This document shows positions 1 to 13,585 of a stretch of 64,000 nucleotides of DNA, in pieces (positions within the stretch are counted from its first letter, which is position 1; the number at the start of each line of letters is the position of its first letter). This stretch comes from Protonemura montana (taxonomy: Eukaryota; Arthropoda; Insecta; Plecoptera; Nemouridae). A program made the translations under genes and the position numbers. Under the pieces are notes generated by a model. That model had not been told where the DNA came from. It worked only from the letters and a program-made list of their open reading frames with translations, and made no database searches. Where the stretch lies: contig CANOQG010000007.1 in the NCBI GenBank assembly GCA_947568835.1, positions 3,782,001 to 3,846,000 of the forward strand, read 5' to 3'.

Positions 1-75
1 GGACATGAGGCAGGACATGGGACAGGACATGGGGCAGGACATGGGGCAGGACATGGGACAGGACATAGGGCAGGA
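1..75. repeat. Right end of a preceding cycle
   Basis: These bases match the 75 bp that precede the A site at 5,995, and the same tail at 9,057 and 16,021. They are therefore the last part of a D-to-A core whose D site lies outside the window. Confidence 0.85.
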
Positions 76-3000
76 CTAGGGGCAGGACATGGGGCAGGAC
101 ATGGGGCAGGACATGGGACAGGACATGGGGCAGGACATGGGGCAGGACATGTGGCAGGACATGGGGCAGGACATGGGGCAGGACATGGGGCAGGAAATGG
201 GGCAGGACATGGGACATGGGGCAGGACATGGAGCAGGACATGGGGCAGGACAAGGGGCAGGACATGGGGCAGGACATAGGGCAGGACATGGGGCAGGACA
301 TGGGGCAGGACATGGGGCAGGACATGGGACATGGGGCAAGACATGGGGCAGGACATAGGGCAGGACATGGGGCAGGACATGGGGCAGGACATGGGACAAG
401 ACATAGGGCAGGACATGGGGCAGGACATGGGGCAGGACATGGGGCAGGACATGGGACATGGGGCAGGACAGGGGGAGGACATGGAGCAGGACATGGGGCA
501 GGACATGGGGCAGGACATGGGACAGGACATAGGGAAGGACATGGGGCAGGACATGGGGCAGGACATGGGGCAGGACATGGGACATGGGGCAAGACATGGG
601 GCAGGACATGGGGCAGGACATAGGGCAGGACATGGGGCAGGACATGGGGCAGGAAATGGGACAGGACAAAGGGCAGGACATGGGGCAGGACATGGGGCAG
701 GACATGGGGCAGGACATAGGGCAGGACATGGGGCAGGACATGGGGCAGGACATGGAGCAGGACATGGGACATGACATAGGACAGGACATGGGGCAGGACA
801 TGGGGCAGGACATGGGGCAGGACATGGGGCAGGACATGAGGCAGGACATAGGGCAGGACATGGGGTAGGACATGAGGCAGGACATGGGACAGGACATGGG
901 GCAGGACATGGGGCAGGACATGGGACAGGACATAGGGCAGGACATGGGGCAGGACATGGGGCAAAACATGGGGCAGGACATGGGACAGGACATGGGGCAG
1001 GACATGGGGCAGGACATGGGGCAGGACATGGGGCAGGACATGGGGCAGGACATGGGGCAGGACATGAGGCAGGACATGGGACATGGGGCAGGACATGGGG
1101 CAGGACATGGAGCAGGACATGGGACATGACATGGGACAGGACATGGGACAGGACATAGGGCAGGAAATGGGGCAGGACATGGGGCAGGACATACGGCAGG
1201 ACATGGGGCAGGACATGGGGCAGGACATGGGTCAGGACATGGGGCAGGACATGAGGCAGGACTTGGGGCAGGACATGGGGCAGGACATGGGGCAGGACAT
1301 GGGACAGGACATGGGGCAGGACATGGGGCAGGACATGGGGCAGGACATGGGGCAGGACATGGGGCAGGACATGGGGCAGGACATGGGACAGGACATGGGG
1401 CAGGACATGGGGCAGAACATGGAGCAGGACATGGGACATGACATGGGACAGGACATGGGACAGGACATAGGGCAGGACATGGGGCAGGACATGGGGCAGG
1501 ACATAGGGCAGGACATGGGGCAGGACATGGGGCAGGACATGGGGCAGGACATAGGGCAGGACATGGGGCAGGACATGGGGCAGGACATGGAGCAGGACAT
1601 GGGGCAGGACATTGGGCAGGACATGGGACAGGACATGGGGCAGGACATGGGGCAGGACATGGGGCAGGATATGGGGCAGGACATGGGGCAGGACATGAGG
1701 CAGGACATGGGACATGAGGTAAGACATGGGGCAGGACATGGAGCAGGACATGGGACAGGACATGGGGCAGGACATGGGGCAGGACATGGGGCATGACATG
1801 GGACATGGGGCAGGACATGGGGCGGGACATGGAGCAGAAAATGGGGCAGGACATGGGGCAGGACATAGGGCAGGACATGGGGCAGGACATGGGGCAGGAC
1901 ATGGGGCAGGACATGGGACATGGGGCAAGACATGGGGCAGGACATAGGGCAGGACATGGGGCAGGACATGGGGCAGGACATGGGACAGGACATAGGGCAG
2001 GACATGGGGCAGGACATGGGGCAGGACATGGGGCAGGACATGGGACAGGACATGGGGCAGGACATGGGGCAGGACATAGGGCAGGACATGGGGCAGGACA
2101 TGAGGCAGGACATGGGACAGGACATGGGGCAGGACATGGGGCAGGACATGGGACAGGACATAGGGCAGGACTTGGGGCAGGACATGGGGCAGGACATGGG
2201 GCAGGACATGGGACAGGACATGGGGCAGGACATGGGGCAGGACATGTGGCAGGACATGGGGCAGGACATGGGGCAGGACATGGGTTAGGAAATGGGGCAG
2301 GACATGGGACATGGGGCAGGACATGTAGCAGGACATGGGGCAGGACAAGGGGCAGGACATGGGACAGGACATAGGGCAGGACATGGGGCAGGACATGGGG
2401 CAGGACATGGGGCAGGACATGGGGCAGGACCTGGGGCATGACATGGGACATGGGGCAGGACATGGGGCAGGACATGGAGCAGGAAATGGGGCAGGACATG
2501 GGACAGGACATAGGGCAGGACTAGGGGCAGGACATGGGGCAGGACATGGGGCAGGACATGGGACAGGACATATGGCAGGACATGGGGCAGGACATGGGGC
2601 AGGACATGGGGCAGGAAATGGGGCAGGACATGGGACATGGGGCAGGACATGGGGCAGGACATGGGACAGGACATAGGGCAGGACATGGGGCAGGACATGG
2701 GGCAAAACATGGGGCAGGACATGGGACAGGACATGGGGCAGGACATGGGGCAGGACATGGGGCAGGACATAGGGAAGGACATGGGGCAGGACATGGGGCA
2801 GGACATGGGGCAGGACATGGGACATGGGGCAAGACATGGGGCAGGACATGGGGCAGAACATGGGGCAGGACATGGGGCAGGACATGGGACAGGACATAGG
2901 GAAGGACATGGGGCAGGACATGAGGCAGGACATGGGGCAGGACATGGGACATGGGGCAAGACATGGGGCAGGACATGGGGCAGAACATGGGGCAGGACAT

Positions 3001-5994
3001 GGGGCAGGACACGGGGCAGGACATGGGGCAGGACATGGGGCAGGAAATAGGACAGGACAAGGGGCAGGACATGAGGCAGGACATGGGACATGGGGCAGGA
3101 CATGGGGCAGGACATGGGGCATGACATGGGGCAGGACATGGGACAGGACATGGGGCAGGAAATGGGGCAGGACATGGGACATGGGGCAGGACATGGAGCA
3201 GGACATGGGACAGGACATAGGGCAGGACATGGGGCAGGACATAGGGCAGGACATGGGGCAGGACATGGGGCAGGACATGGGGCAGGACATAGGGCAGGAC
3301 ATGGGGCAGGACATGAGGCAGGACATGGGACAGGACATGGGGCAGGACATGGGGCAGGACATGGGACAGGACATAGGGCAGGACTAGGGGCAGGACATGG
3401 GGCAGGACATGGGGCAGGACATGGGACAGGACATGGGGCAGGACATGGGGCAGGACATGGGGCAGGACATGGGGCAGGAAATGGGGCAGGACATGGGACA
3501 TGGGGCAGGACATGGAGCAGGACATGGAGAAGGACAAGGGGCAGGACATGGGGCAGGACATAGGGCAGGACATGGGGCAGGACATGGGGCAGGACATGGG
3601 GCAGGACATGGGACATGGGGCAAGACATGGGGCAGGACATAGGGCAGGACATGGGGCAGGACATGGGGCAGGACATGGGACAAGACATAGGGCAGGACAT
3701 GGGGCAGGACATGGGGCAGGACATGGGGCAGGACATGGGACATGGGGCAGGACAGGGGGAGGACATGGAGCAGGACATGGGGCAGGACATGGGGCAGGAC
3801 ATGGGACAGGACATAGGGAAGGACATGGGGCAGGACATGGGGCAGGACATGGGGCAGGACATGGGACATGGGGCAAGACATGGGGCAGGACATGGGGCAG
3901 GACATGGGGCAGGACATGGGGCAGGACATGGGGCAGGAAATGGGACAGGACAAAGGGCAGGACATGGGGCAGGACATGGGACATGGGGCAGGACATGGGG
4001 CAGGACATGGGGCATGACATGGGGCAGGACATGGGACAGGACATGGGGCAGGACATGGGGCAGGACATGGGGCAGGACATGGGGCAGGACATGAGGCAGG
4101 ACATTGGACAGGACATGGGGCAAAACATGGGGCAGGACATGGGACAGGACATGGGACAGGACATGGGGCAGGACATGGGGCAGGACATGGGACATGAGGC
4201 AGGACAGGGGGAGGACATGGAGCGGGACATGGGGCAGGACATGGGGCAGGACATGGAGCAGGATATGGGGCAGGAAATGGGGCAGGACATGGGACAGGAC
4301 ATAGGGCAGGACATGGGACAGGCCATGAGGCAGGACATGGGGCAGGACATAAGACATAGGGCAGGACAGGGGGAGGACATGGAGCAGGACATGGGGCATT
4401 ACTTGGTCCAGGACATAAGACAGGACATAGGGCAGGACATGGGGCAGGACATGGGGCAGGACATGGGGCAGGACATGGGACATGGGGCAAGACATGGGGC
4501 AGGACATGAGGCAGGACATGGGGCAGGACATGGGGCAGGACATGGGGCAGGACATGGGGTAGGACATGGGGCAGGAAATGGGACAGGACAAGGGGCAGGA
4601 CATGGGGCAGGACATGGGACATGGGGCAGGACATGGGGCAGGACATGGGACATGGGGCAGGACATGGGGCAGGACATGGAGCAGGACATGGGACAGGACA
4701 TAGGGCAGGACATGGGGCAGGACATAGGGCAGGACATGGGGCAGGACATGGGGCAGGACATGGGGCAGGCCATGAGGCAGGACATGGGGCAGGACATAAG
4801 ACATAGGGCAGGACAGGGGGAGGACATGGAGCAGGACATGGGGCATTACATGGGGCAGGACATAAGACAGGACTAAGGGCAGGACATGGGGCAGGACATG
4901 GGGCAGGACATGGGGCAGGACATGGGACATGGGGCAAGACATGGGGCAGGACATGAGGCAGGACATGGGGCAGGACATGGGACATGGGGCAAGACATGGG
5001 GCAGGACATGGGGCAGGACATGGGGCAGGACATGGGGCAGGACATGGGGCAGGAAATGGGACAGGACAAAGGGCAGGACATGGGGCAGGACATGGGACAT
5101 GGGGCAGGACATGGGGCAGGACATGGGGCATGACATGGGGCAGGACATGGGACAGGACATGGGGCAGGACATGGGGCAGGACATGGGGCAGGACATGGGG
5201 CAGGACATGAGGCAGGACATTGGACAGGACATGGGGCAAAACATGGGGCAGGACATGGGACAGGACATGGGACAGGACATGGGGCAGGACATGGGGCAGG
5301 ACATGGGGCAGGACATGGGACATGAGGCAGGACAGGGGGAGGACATGGAGCGGGACATGGGGCAGGACATGGGGCAGGACATGGAGCAGGATATGGGGCA
5401 GGAAATGGGGCAGGACATGGGACAGGACATAGGGCAGGACATGGGGCAGGCCATGAGGCAGGACATGGGGCAGGACATAAGACATAGGGCAGGACAGGGG
5501 GAGGACATGGAGCAGGACATGGGGCATTACATGGGGCAGGACATAAGACAGGACTAAGGGCAGGACATGGGGCAGGACATGGGGCAGGACATGGGGCAGG
5601 ACATGGGACATGGGGCAAGACATGGGGCAGGACATGAGGCAGGACATGGGGCAGGACATGGGGCAGGACATGGGGCAGGACATGGGGTAGGACATGGGGC
5701 AGGAAATGGGACAGGACAAGGGGCAGGACATGGGGCAGGACATGGGACATGGGGCAGGACATGGGGCAGGACATGGGACATGGGGCAGGACATGGGGCAG
5801 GACATGGAGCAGGACATGGGACAGGACATAGGGCAGGACATGGGGCAGGACATAGGGCAGGACATGGGGCAGGACATGGGGCAGGACATGGGGCAGGACA
5901 TAGGGCAGGACATGGGGCAGGACATGAGGCAGGACATGGGACAGGACATGGGGCAGGACATGGGGCAGGACATGGGACAGGACATAGGGCAGGA
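76..5994. repeat. Cycle 1: complete 4.79-kb type with 1.13-kb expansion
   Basis: Landmarks are A at 76, B at 1,232, C at 2,285, A at 2,521, A at 3,384 and D at 4,399, with the same spacings as the cycles at 16,021 and 29,019. Alignment with 16,021 holds to about 4,757-4,769, where the sequence jumps back to a copy of the region after about 4,320 (the CAGGCCATGAGG site). The result is 1,128 bp of extra sequence before the next A site. Inside it, about 4.77-4.97 kb is repeated 681 bp downstream. The unusual string CATTACTTGGTCC at the D site is shared only with 20,343. Confidence 0.85.
4769..5660. repeat. 681-bp local tandem duplication inside cycle 1
   Basis: The string from CAGGCCATGAGG through the D site to a private GACTAAGGG variant occurs at about 4,768-4,880 and again 681 bp later (GACTAAGGG at about 4,872 and 5,553). 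Elsewhere in the array this position reads GACATAGGG. The two copies stop matching near 4,980/5,660. Confidence 0.8.
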
Positions 5995-8900
5995 CTAGGG
6001 GCAGGACATGGGGCAGGACATGGGGCAGGACACGGGACAGGACATGGGGCAGGACATGGGGCAGGACATGTGGCAGGACATGGGGCAGGACATGGGGCAG
6101 GACATGGGGCAGGAAATGGGGCAGGACATGGGACATGGGGCAGGACATGGAGCAGGACATGGGGCAGGACAAGGGGCAGGACATGGGGCAGGACATAGGG
6201 CAGGACATGGGGCAGGACATGGGGCAGGACATGGGGCAGGACATGGGACATGGGGCAAGACATGGGGCAGGACATAGGGCAGGACATGGGGCAGGACATG
6301 GGGCAGGACATGGGACAAGACATAGGGCAGGACATGGGGCAGGACATGGGGCAGGACATGGGGCAGGACATGGGACATGGGGCAGGACAGGGGGAGGACA
6401 TGGAGCAGGACATGGGGCAGGACATGGGGCAGGACATGGGACAGGACATAGGGAAGGACATGGGGCAGGACATGGGGCAGGACATGGGGCAGGACATGGG
6501 ACATGGGGCAAGACATGGGGCAGGACATGGGGCAGGACATAGGGCAGGACATGGGGCAGGACATGGGGCAGGAAATGGGACAGGACAAAGGGCAGGACAT
6601 GGGGCAGGACATGGGGCAGGACATGGGGCAGGACATAGGGCAGGACATGGGGCAGGACATGGGGCAGGACATGGAGCAGGACATGGGACATGACATGGGA
6701 CAGGACATGGGGCAGGACATGGGGCAGGACATGGGGCAGGACATGGGGCAGGACATGGGGCAGGACATAGGGCAGGACATGGGGTAGGACATGAGGCAGG
6801 ACATGGGACAGGACATGGGGCAGGACATGGGGCAGGACATGGGACAGGACATAGGGCAGGACATGGGGCAGGACATGGGGCAAAACATGGGGCAGGACAT
6901 GGGACAGGACATGGGGCAGGACATGGGGCAGGACATGGGGCAGGACATAGGGAAGGACATGGGGCAGGACATGGGGCAGGACATGGGGCAGGACATGGGA
7001 CATGGGGCAAGACATGGGGCAGGACATGGGGCAGAACATGGGGCAGGACATGGGGCAGGGCATGGGACAGGACATAGGGAAGGACATGGGGCAGGACATG
7101 AGGCAGGACATGGGGCAGGACATGGGACATGGGGCAAGACATGGGGCAGGACATGGGGCAGAACATGGGGCAGGACATGGGGCAGGACACGGGGCAGGAC
7201 ATGGGGCAGGACATGTAGCAGGAAATAGGACAGGACAAGGGGCAGGACATGAGGCAGGACATGGGACATGGGGCAGGACATGGGGCAGGACATGGGGCAT
7301 GACATGGGGCAGGACATGGGACAGGACATGGGGCAGGACATGGGGCAGGACATGGGACATGGGGCAGGACATGGGGCAGGACATGGAGCAGGACATGGGA
7401 CAGGACATAGGGCAGGACATGGGGCAGGACATAGGGCAGGACATGGGGCAGGACATGGGGCAGGACATGGGGCAGGACATAGGGCAGGACATGGGGCAGG
7501 ACATGAGGCAGGACATGGGACAGGACATGGGGCAGGACATGGGGCAGGACATGGGACAGGACATAGGGCAGGACTAGGGGCAGGACATGGGGCAGGACAT
7601 GGGGCAGGACATGGGACAGGACATGGGGCAGGACATGGGGCAGGACATGGGGCAGGACATGGGGCAGGAAATGGGGCAGGACATGGGACATGGGGCAGGA
7701 CATGGAGCAGGACATGGAGAAGGACAAGGGGCAGGACATGGGGCAGGACATAGGGCAGGACATGGGGCAGGACATGGGGCAGGACATGGGGCAGGACATG
7801 GGACATGGGGCAAGACATGGGGCAGGACATAGGGCAGGACATGGGGCAGGACATGGGGCAGGACATGGGACAAGACATAGGGCAGGACATGGGGCAGGAC
7901 ATGGGGCAGGACATGGGGCAGGACATGGGACATGGGGCAGGACAGGGGGAGGACATGGAGCAGGACATGGGGCAGGACATGGGGCAGGACATGGGACAGG
8001 ACATAGGGAAGGACATGGGGCAGGACATGGGGCAGGACATGGGGCAGGACATGGGACATGGGGCAAGACATGGGGCAGGACATGGGGCAGGACATGGGGC
8101 AGGACATGGGGCAGGACATGGGGCAGGAAATGGGACAGGACAAAGGGCAGGACATGGGGCAGGACATGGGACATGGGGCAGGACATGGGGCAGGACATGG
8201 GGCATGACATGGGGCAGGACATGGGACAGGACATGGGGCAGGACATGGGGCAGGACATGGGGCAGGACATGGGGCAGGACATGAGGCAGGACATTGGACA
8301 GGACATGGGGCAAAACATGGGGCAGGACATGGGACAGGACATGGGACAGGACATGGGGCAGGACATGGGGCAGGACATGGGACATGAGGCAGGACAGGGG
8401 GAGGACATGGAGCGGGACATGGGGCAGGACATGGGGCAGGACATGGAGCAGGATATGGGGCAGGAAATGGGGCAGGACATGGGACAGGACATAGGGCAGG
8501 ACATGGGACAGGCCATGAGGCAGGACATGGGGCAGGACATAAGACATAGGGCAGGACAGGGGGAGGACATGGAGCAGGACATGGGGCATTACATGGGGCA
8601 GGACATAAGACAGGACATAGGGCAGGACATGGGGCAGGACATGCGGCAGGACATGGGGCAGGACATGGGACATGGGGCAAGACATGGGGCAGGACATGAG
8701 GCAGGACATGGGGCAGGACATGGGGCAGGACATGGGGCAGGACATGGGGTAGGACATGGGGCAGGAAATGGGACAGGACAAGGGGCAGGACATGGGGCAG
8801 GACATGGGACAAGGGGCAGGACATGGGGCAGGACATGGGACATGGGGCAGGACATGGGGCAGGACATGGAGCAGGACATGGGACAGGACATAGTGCAGGA

Positions 8901-9056
8901 CATGGGGCAGGACATAGGGCAGGACATGGGGCAGGACATGGGGCAGGACATGGGGCAGGACATAGGGCAGGACATGGGGCAGGACATGAGGCAGGACATG
9001 GGACAGGACATGGGGCAGGACATGGGGCAGGACATGGGACAGGACATAGGGCAGGA
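5995..9056. repeat. Cycle 2: 3,062-bp cycle
   Basis: Starts at A 5,995, has a second A at 7,574, D at 8,589, and ends at A 9,057. Its first part, with the variant CACGGG at 6,033, matches 26,644 onward at offset 20,649; the match begins upstream, near 5,230/25,880. From about 6.6 kb it matches 13.6 kb onward at offset 6,964. Private changes include 7,060 (G), 8,812 (A) and 8,894 (T). Confidence 0.8.
7574..9056. repeat. 1,483-bp A-D-A module, copy at 7.6 kb
   Basis: A to D is 1,015 bp and D to A is 468 bp. It contains the GGAGAAGGACAAGG string and an ATGCGG CpG variant at 8,644 that is shared with 15,608 and 28,606. Confidence 0.85.
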
Positions 9057-10868
9057 CTAGGGGCAGGACATGGGGCAGGACATGGGGCAGGACATGGGAC
9101 AGGACATGGGGCAGGACATGGGGCAGGACATGTGGCAGGACATGGGGCAGGACATGGGGCAGGACATGGGGCAGGAAATGGGGCAGGACATGGGACATGG
9201 GGCAGGACATGGAGCAGGACATGGGGCAGGACAAGGGGCAGGACATGGGGCAGGACATAGGGCAGGACATGGGGCAGGACATGGGGCAGGACATGGGGCA
9301 GGACATGGGACATGGGGCAAGACATGGGGCAGGACATAGGGCAGGACATGGGGCAGGACATGGGGCAGGACATGGGACAAGACATAGGGCAGGACATGGG
9401 GCAGGACATGGGGCAGGACATGGGGCAGGACATGGGACATGGGGCAGGACAGGGGGAGGACATGGAGCAGGACATGGGGCAGGACATGGGGCAGGACATG
9501 GGACAGGACATAGGGAAGGACATGGGGCAGGACATGGGGCAGGACATGGGGCAGGACATGGGACATGGGGCAAGACATGGGGCAGGACATGGGGCAGGAC
9601 ATAGGGCAGGACATGGGGCAGGACATGGGGCAGGAAATGGGACAGGACAAAGGGCAGGACATGGGGCAGGACATGGGGCAGGACATGGGGCAGGACATAG
9701 GGCAGGACATGGGGCAGGACATGGGGCAGGACATGGAGCAGGACATGGGACATGACATGGGACAGGACATGGGGCAGGACATGGGGCAGGACATGGGGCA
9801 GGACATGGGGCAGGACATGAGGCAGGACATGGGACAGGACATGGGGCAGGACATGGGGCAGGACATGGGACAGGACATAGGGCAGGACTAGAGGCAGGAC
9901 ATGGGGCAGGACATGGGGCAGGACATGGGACAGGACATGGGGAAGGACATGGGGCAGGACATGTGGCAGGACATGGGGCAGGACATGGGGCAGGACATGG
10001 GGCATGACATGGGGCAGGACATGGGACAGGACATGGGGCAGGACATTGGGCAGGACATGGGGCAGGACATGGGGCAGGACATGAGGCAGGACATTGGACA
10101 GGACATGGGGCAAAACATGGGGCAGGACATGGGACAGGACATGGGACAGGACATGGGGCAGGACATGGGGCAGGACATGGGGCAGGACATGGGACATGAG
10201 GCAGGACAGGGGGAGGACATGGAGCGGGACATGGGGCAGGACATGGGGCAGGACATGGAGCAGGATATGGGGCAGGAAATGGGGCAGGACATGGGACAGG
10301 ACATAGGGCAGGACATGGGACAGGCCATGAGGCAGGACATGGGGCAGGACATAAGACATAGGGCAGGACAGGGGGAGGACATGGAGCAGGACATGGGGCA
10401 TTACATGGGGCAGGACATAAGACAGGACATAGGGCAGGACATGGGGCAGGACATGGGGCAGGACATGGGGCAGGACATGGGACATGGGGCAAGACATGGG
10501 GCAGGACATGAGGCAGGACATGGGGCAGGACATGGGGCAGGACATGGGGCAGGACATGGGGTAGGACATGGGGCAGGAAATGGGACAGGACAAGGGGCAG
10601 GACTTGGGGCAGGACATGGGACATGGGGCAGGACATGGGGCAGGACATGGGACATGGGGCAGGACATGGGGCAGGACATGGAGCAGGACATGGGACAGGA
10701 CATAGGGCAGGACATGGGGCAGGACATAGGGCAGGACATGGGGCAGGACATGGGGCAGGACATGGGGCAGGACATAGGGCAGGACATGGGGCAGGACATG
10801 AGGCAGGACATGGGACAGGACATGGGGCAGGACATGGGGCAGGACATGGGACAGGACATAGGGCAGGA
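9057..10868. repeat. Cycle 3: 1,812-bp rearranged cycle
   Basis: The first 0.77 kb follows the start of cycle 2. Near 9,826 it jumps to a cycle tail ending in an altered A site, GACTAGAGG, at 9,888. A short start segment with GGGGAAGG follows, then near 10,000 it jumps to the GGGGCATGAC region. From there through 11.16 kb it matches 24.7-25.88 kb at offset 14,720, including a shared ATTGGG at 10,041 and GACTTGGGG at 10,601. Confidence 0.75.
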
Positions 10869-13585
10869 CTAGGGGCAGGACATGGGGCAGGACATGGGGC
10901 AGGACATGGGACAGGACATGGGGAAGGACATGGGGCAGGACATGTGGCAGGACATGGGGCAGGACATGGGGCAGGACATGGGGCAGGAAATGGGGCAGGA
11001 CATGGGACATGGGGTAGGACATGGAGCAGGACATGGGGCAGGACAAGGGGCAGGACATGGGGCAGGACATAGGGCAGGACATGGGGCAGGACATGGGGCA
11101 GGACATGGGGCAGGACATGGGACATGGGGCAAGACATGGGGCAGGACATAGGGCAGGACATGGGGCAGGACATGGGGCAGGACATGGGACAAGACATAGG
11201 GCAGGACATGGGGCAGGACATGGGGCAGGACATGGGGCAGGACATGGGACATGGGGCAGGACAGGGGGAGGACATGGAGCAGGACATGGGGCAGGACATG
11301 GGGCAGGACATGGGACAGGACATAGGGAAGGACATGGGGCAGGACATGGGGCAGGACATGGGGCAGGACATGGGACATGGGGCAAGACATGGGGCAGGAC
11401 ATGGGGCAGGACATAGGGCAGGACATGGGGCAGGACATGGGGCAGGAAATGGGACAGGACAAAGGGCAGGACATGGGGCAGGACATGGGGCAGGACATGG
11501 GGCAGGACATAGGGCAGGACATGGGGCAGGACATGGGGCAGGACATGGAGCAGGACATGGGACATGACATGGGACAGGACATGGGGCAGGACATGGGGCA
11601 GGACATGGGGCAGGACATGGGGCAGGACATGAGGCAGGACATAGGGCAGGACATGGGGTAGGACATGAGGCAGGACATGGGACAGGACATGGGGCAGGAC
11701 ATGGGGCAGGACATGGGACAGGACATAGGGCAGGACATGGGGCAGGACATGGGGCAAAACATGGGGCAGGACATGGGACAGGACATGGGGCAGGACATGG
11801 GGCAGGACATGGGGCAGGACATGGGGCAGGACATGGGGCAGGACATGGGGCAGGACATGAGGCAGGACATGGGACATGGGGCAGGACATGGGGCAGGACA
11901 TGGAGCAGGACATGGGACAGGACATAGGGCAGGACATGGGGCAGGACATAGGGCAGGACATGGGGCAGGACATGGGGCAGGACATGGGGCAGGACATAGG
12001 GCAGGACATGGGGCAGGACATGAGGCAGGACATGGGACAGGACATGGGGCAGGACATGGGGCAGGACATGGGACAGGACATAGGGCAGGACTAGGGGCAG
12101 GACATGGGGCAGGACATGGGGCAGGACATGGGACAGGACATGGGGCATGACATGGGGCAGGACATGGGGCAGGACATGGGGCAGGAAATGGGGCAGGACA
12201 TGGGACATGGGGCAGGACATGGAGCAGGACATGGAGAAGGACAAGGGGCAGGACATGGGGCAGGACATAGGGCAGGACATGGGGCAGGACATGGGGCAGG
12301 ACATGGGGCAGGACATGGGACATGGGGCAAGACATGGGGCAGGACATAGGGCAGGACATGGGGCAGGACATGGGGCAGGACATGGGACAAGACATAGGGC
12401 AGGACATGGGGCAGGACATGGGGCAGGACATGGGGCAGGACATGGGACATGGGGCAGGACAGGGGGAGGACATGGAGCAGGACATGGGGCAGGACATGGG
12501 GCAGGACATGGGACAGGACATAGGGAAGGACATGGGGCAGGACATGGGGCAGGACATGGGGCAGGACATGGGACATGGGGCAAGACATGGGGCAGGACAT
12601 GGGGCAGGACATGGGGCAGGACATGGGGCAGGACATGGGGCAGGAAATGGGACAGGACAAAGGGCAGGACATGGGGCAGGACATGGGACATGGGGCAGGA
12701 CATGGGGCAGGACATGGGGCATGACATGGGGCAGGACATGGGACAGGACATGGGGCAGGACATGGGGCAGGACATGGGGCAGGACATGGGGCAGGACATG
12801 AGGCAGGACATTGGACAGGACATGGGGCAAAACATGGGGCAGGACATGGGACAGGACATGGGACAGGACATGGGGCAGGACATGGGGCAGGACATGGGGC
12901 AGGACATGGGACATGAGGCAGGACAGGGGGAGGACATGGAGCGGGACATGGGGCAGGACATGGGGCAGGACATGGAGCAGGATATGGGGCAGGAAATGGG
13001 GCAGGACATGGGACAGGACATAGGGCAGGACATGGGGCAGGCCATGAGGCAGGACATGGGGCAGGACATAAGACATAGGGCAGGACAGGGGGAGGACATG
13101 GAGCAGGACATGGGGCATTACATGGGGCAGGACATAAGACAGGACATAGGGCAGGACATGGGGCAGGACATGGGGCAGGACATGGGGCAGGACATGGGAC
13201 ATGGGGCAAGACATGGGGCAGGACATGAGGCAGGACATGGGGCAGGACATGGGGCAGGACATGGGGCAGGACATGGGGTAGGACATGGGGCAGGAAATGG
13301 GACAGGACAAGGGGCAGGACATGGGGCAGGACATGGGACATGGGGCAGGACATGGGGCAGGACATGGGACATGGGGCAGGACATGGGGCAGGACATGGAG
13401 CAGGACATGGGACAGGACATAGGGCAGGACATGGGGCAGGACATAGGGCAGGACATGGGGCAGGACATGGGGCAGGACATGGGGCAGGACATAGGGCAGG
13501 ACATGGGGCAGGACATGAGGCAGGACATGGGACAGGACATGGGGCAGGACATGGGGCAGGACATGGGACAGGACATAGGGCAGGA
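10869..13585. repeat. Cycle 4: 2,717-bp cycle
   Basis: Starts at A 10,869 with GGGGAAGG and GGGGTAGG variants that are also found at 25,589. A second A site lies at 12,091, D at 13,118, and the cycle ends at A 13,586. Confidence 0.8.
12091..13585. repeat. A-D-A module, 1,495-bp length variant at 12.1 kb
   Basis: A to D is 1,027 bp, one 12-bp unit longer than the common 1,015 bp. Only the copy at 24,094 shares this length (offset 12,003). The copy has a G-to-T change at 12,148 and reads GGGGCAGGCC where most copies read GGGACAGGCC. Confidence 0.85.

Noticed and set aside
2568-2576. CATATG strings (2,569 and equivalents) as E-box-like regulatory sites
   Set aside because: They are one-base variants of the CATGGG junction, carried passively in copies of the cycle, with no promoter context.
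4390-4410. CATTACTTGGTCC as a boundary of inserted non-repeat DNA
   Set aside because: Flanking units continue in phase on both sides and the same string occurs at 20,343; it is a cluster of substitutions in about two units.
3500-4876. Plus-strand open frames (for example 458 codons) encoding MGQD, GHGA or TWGR repeats
   Set aside because: They overlap each other in different frames, start at the ATG that every unit provides, and end at chance variants such as CATAG read in one frame.
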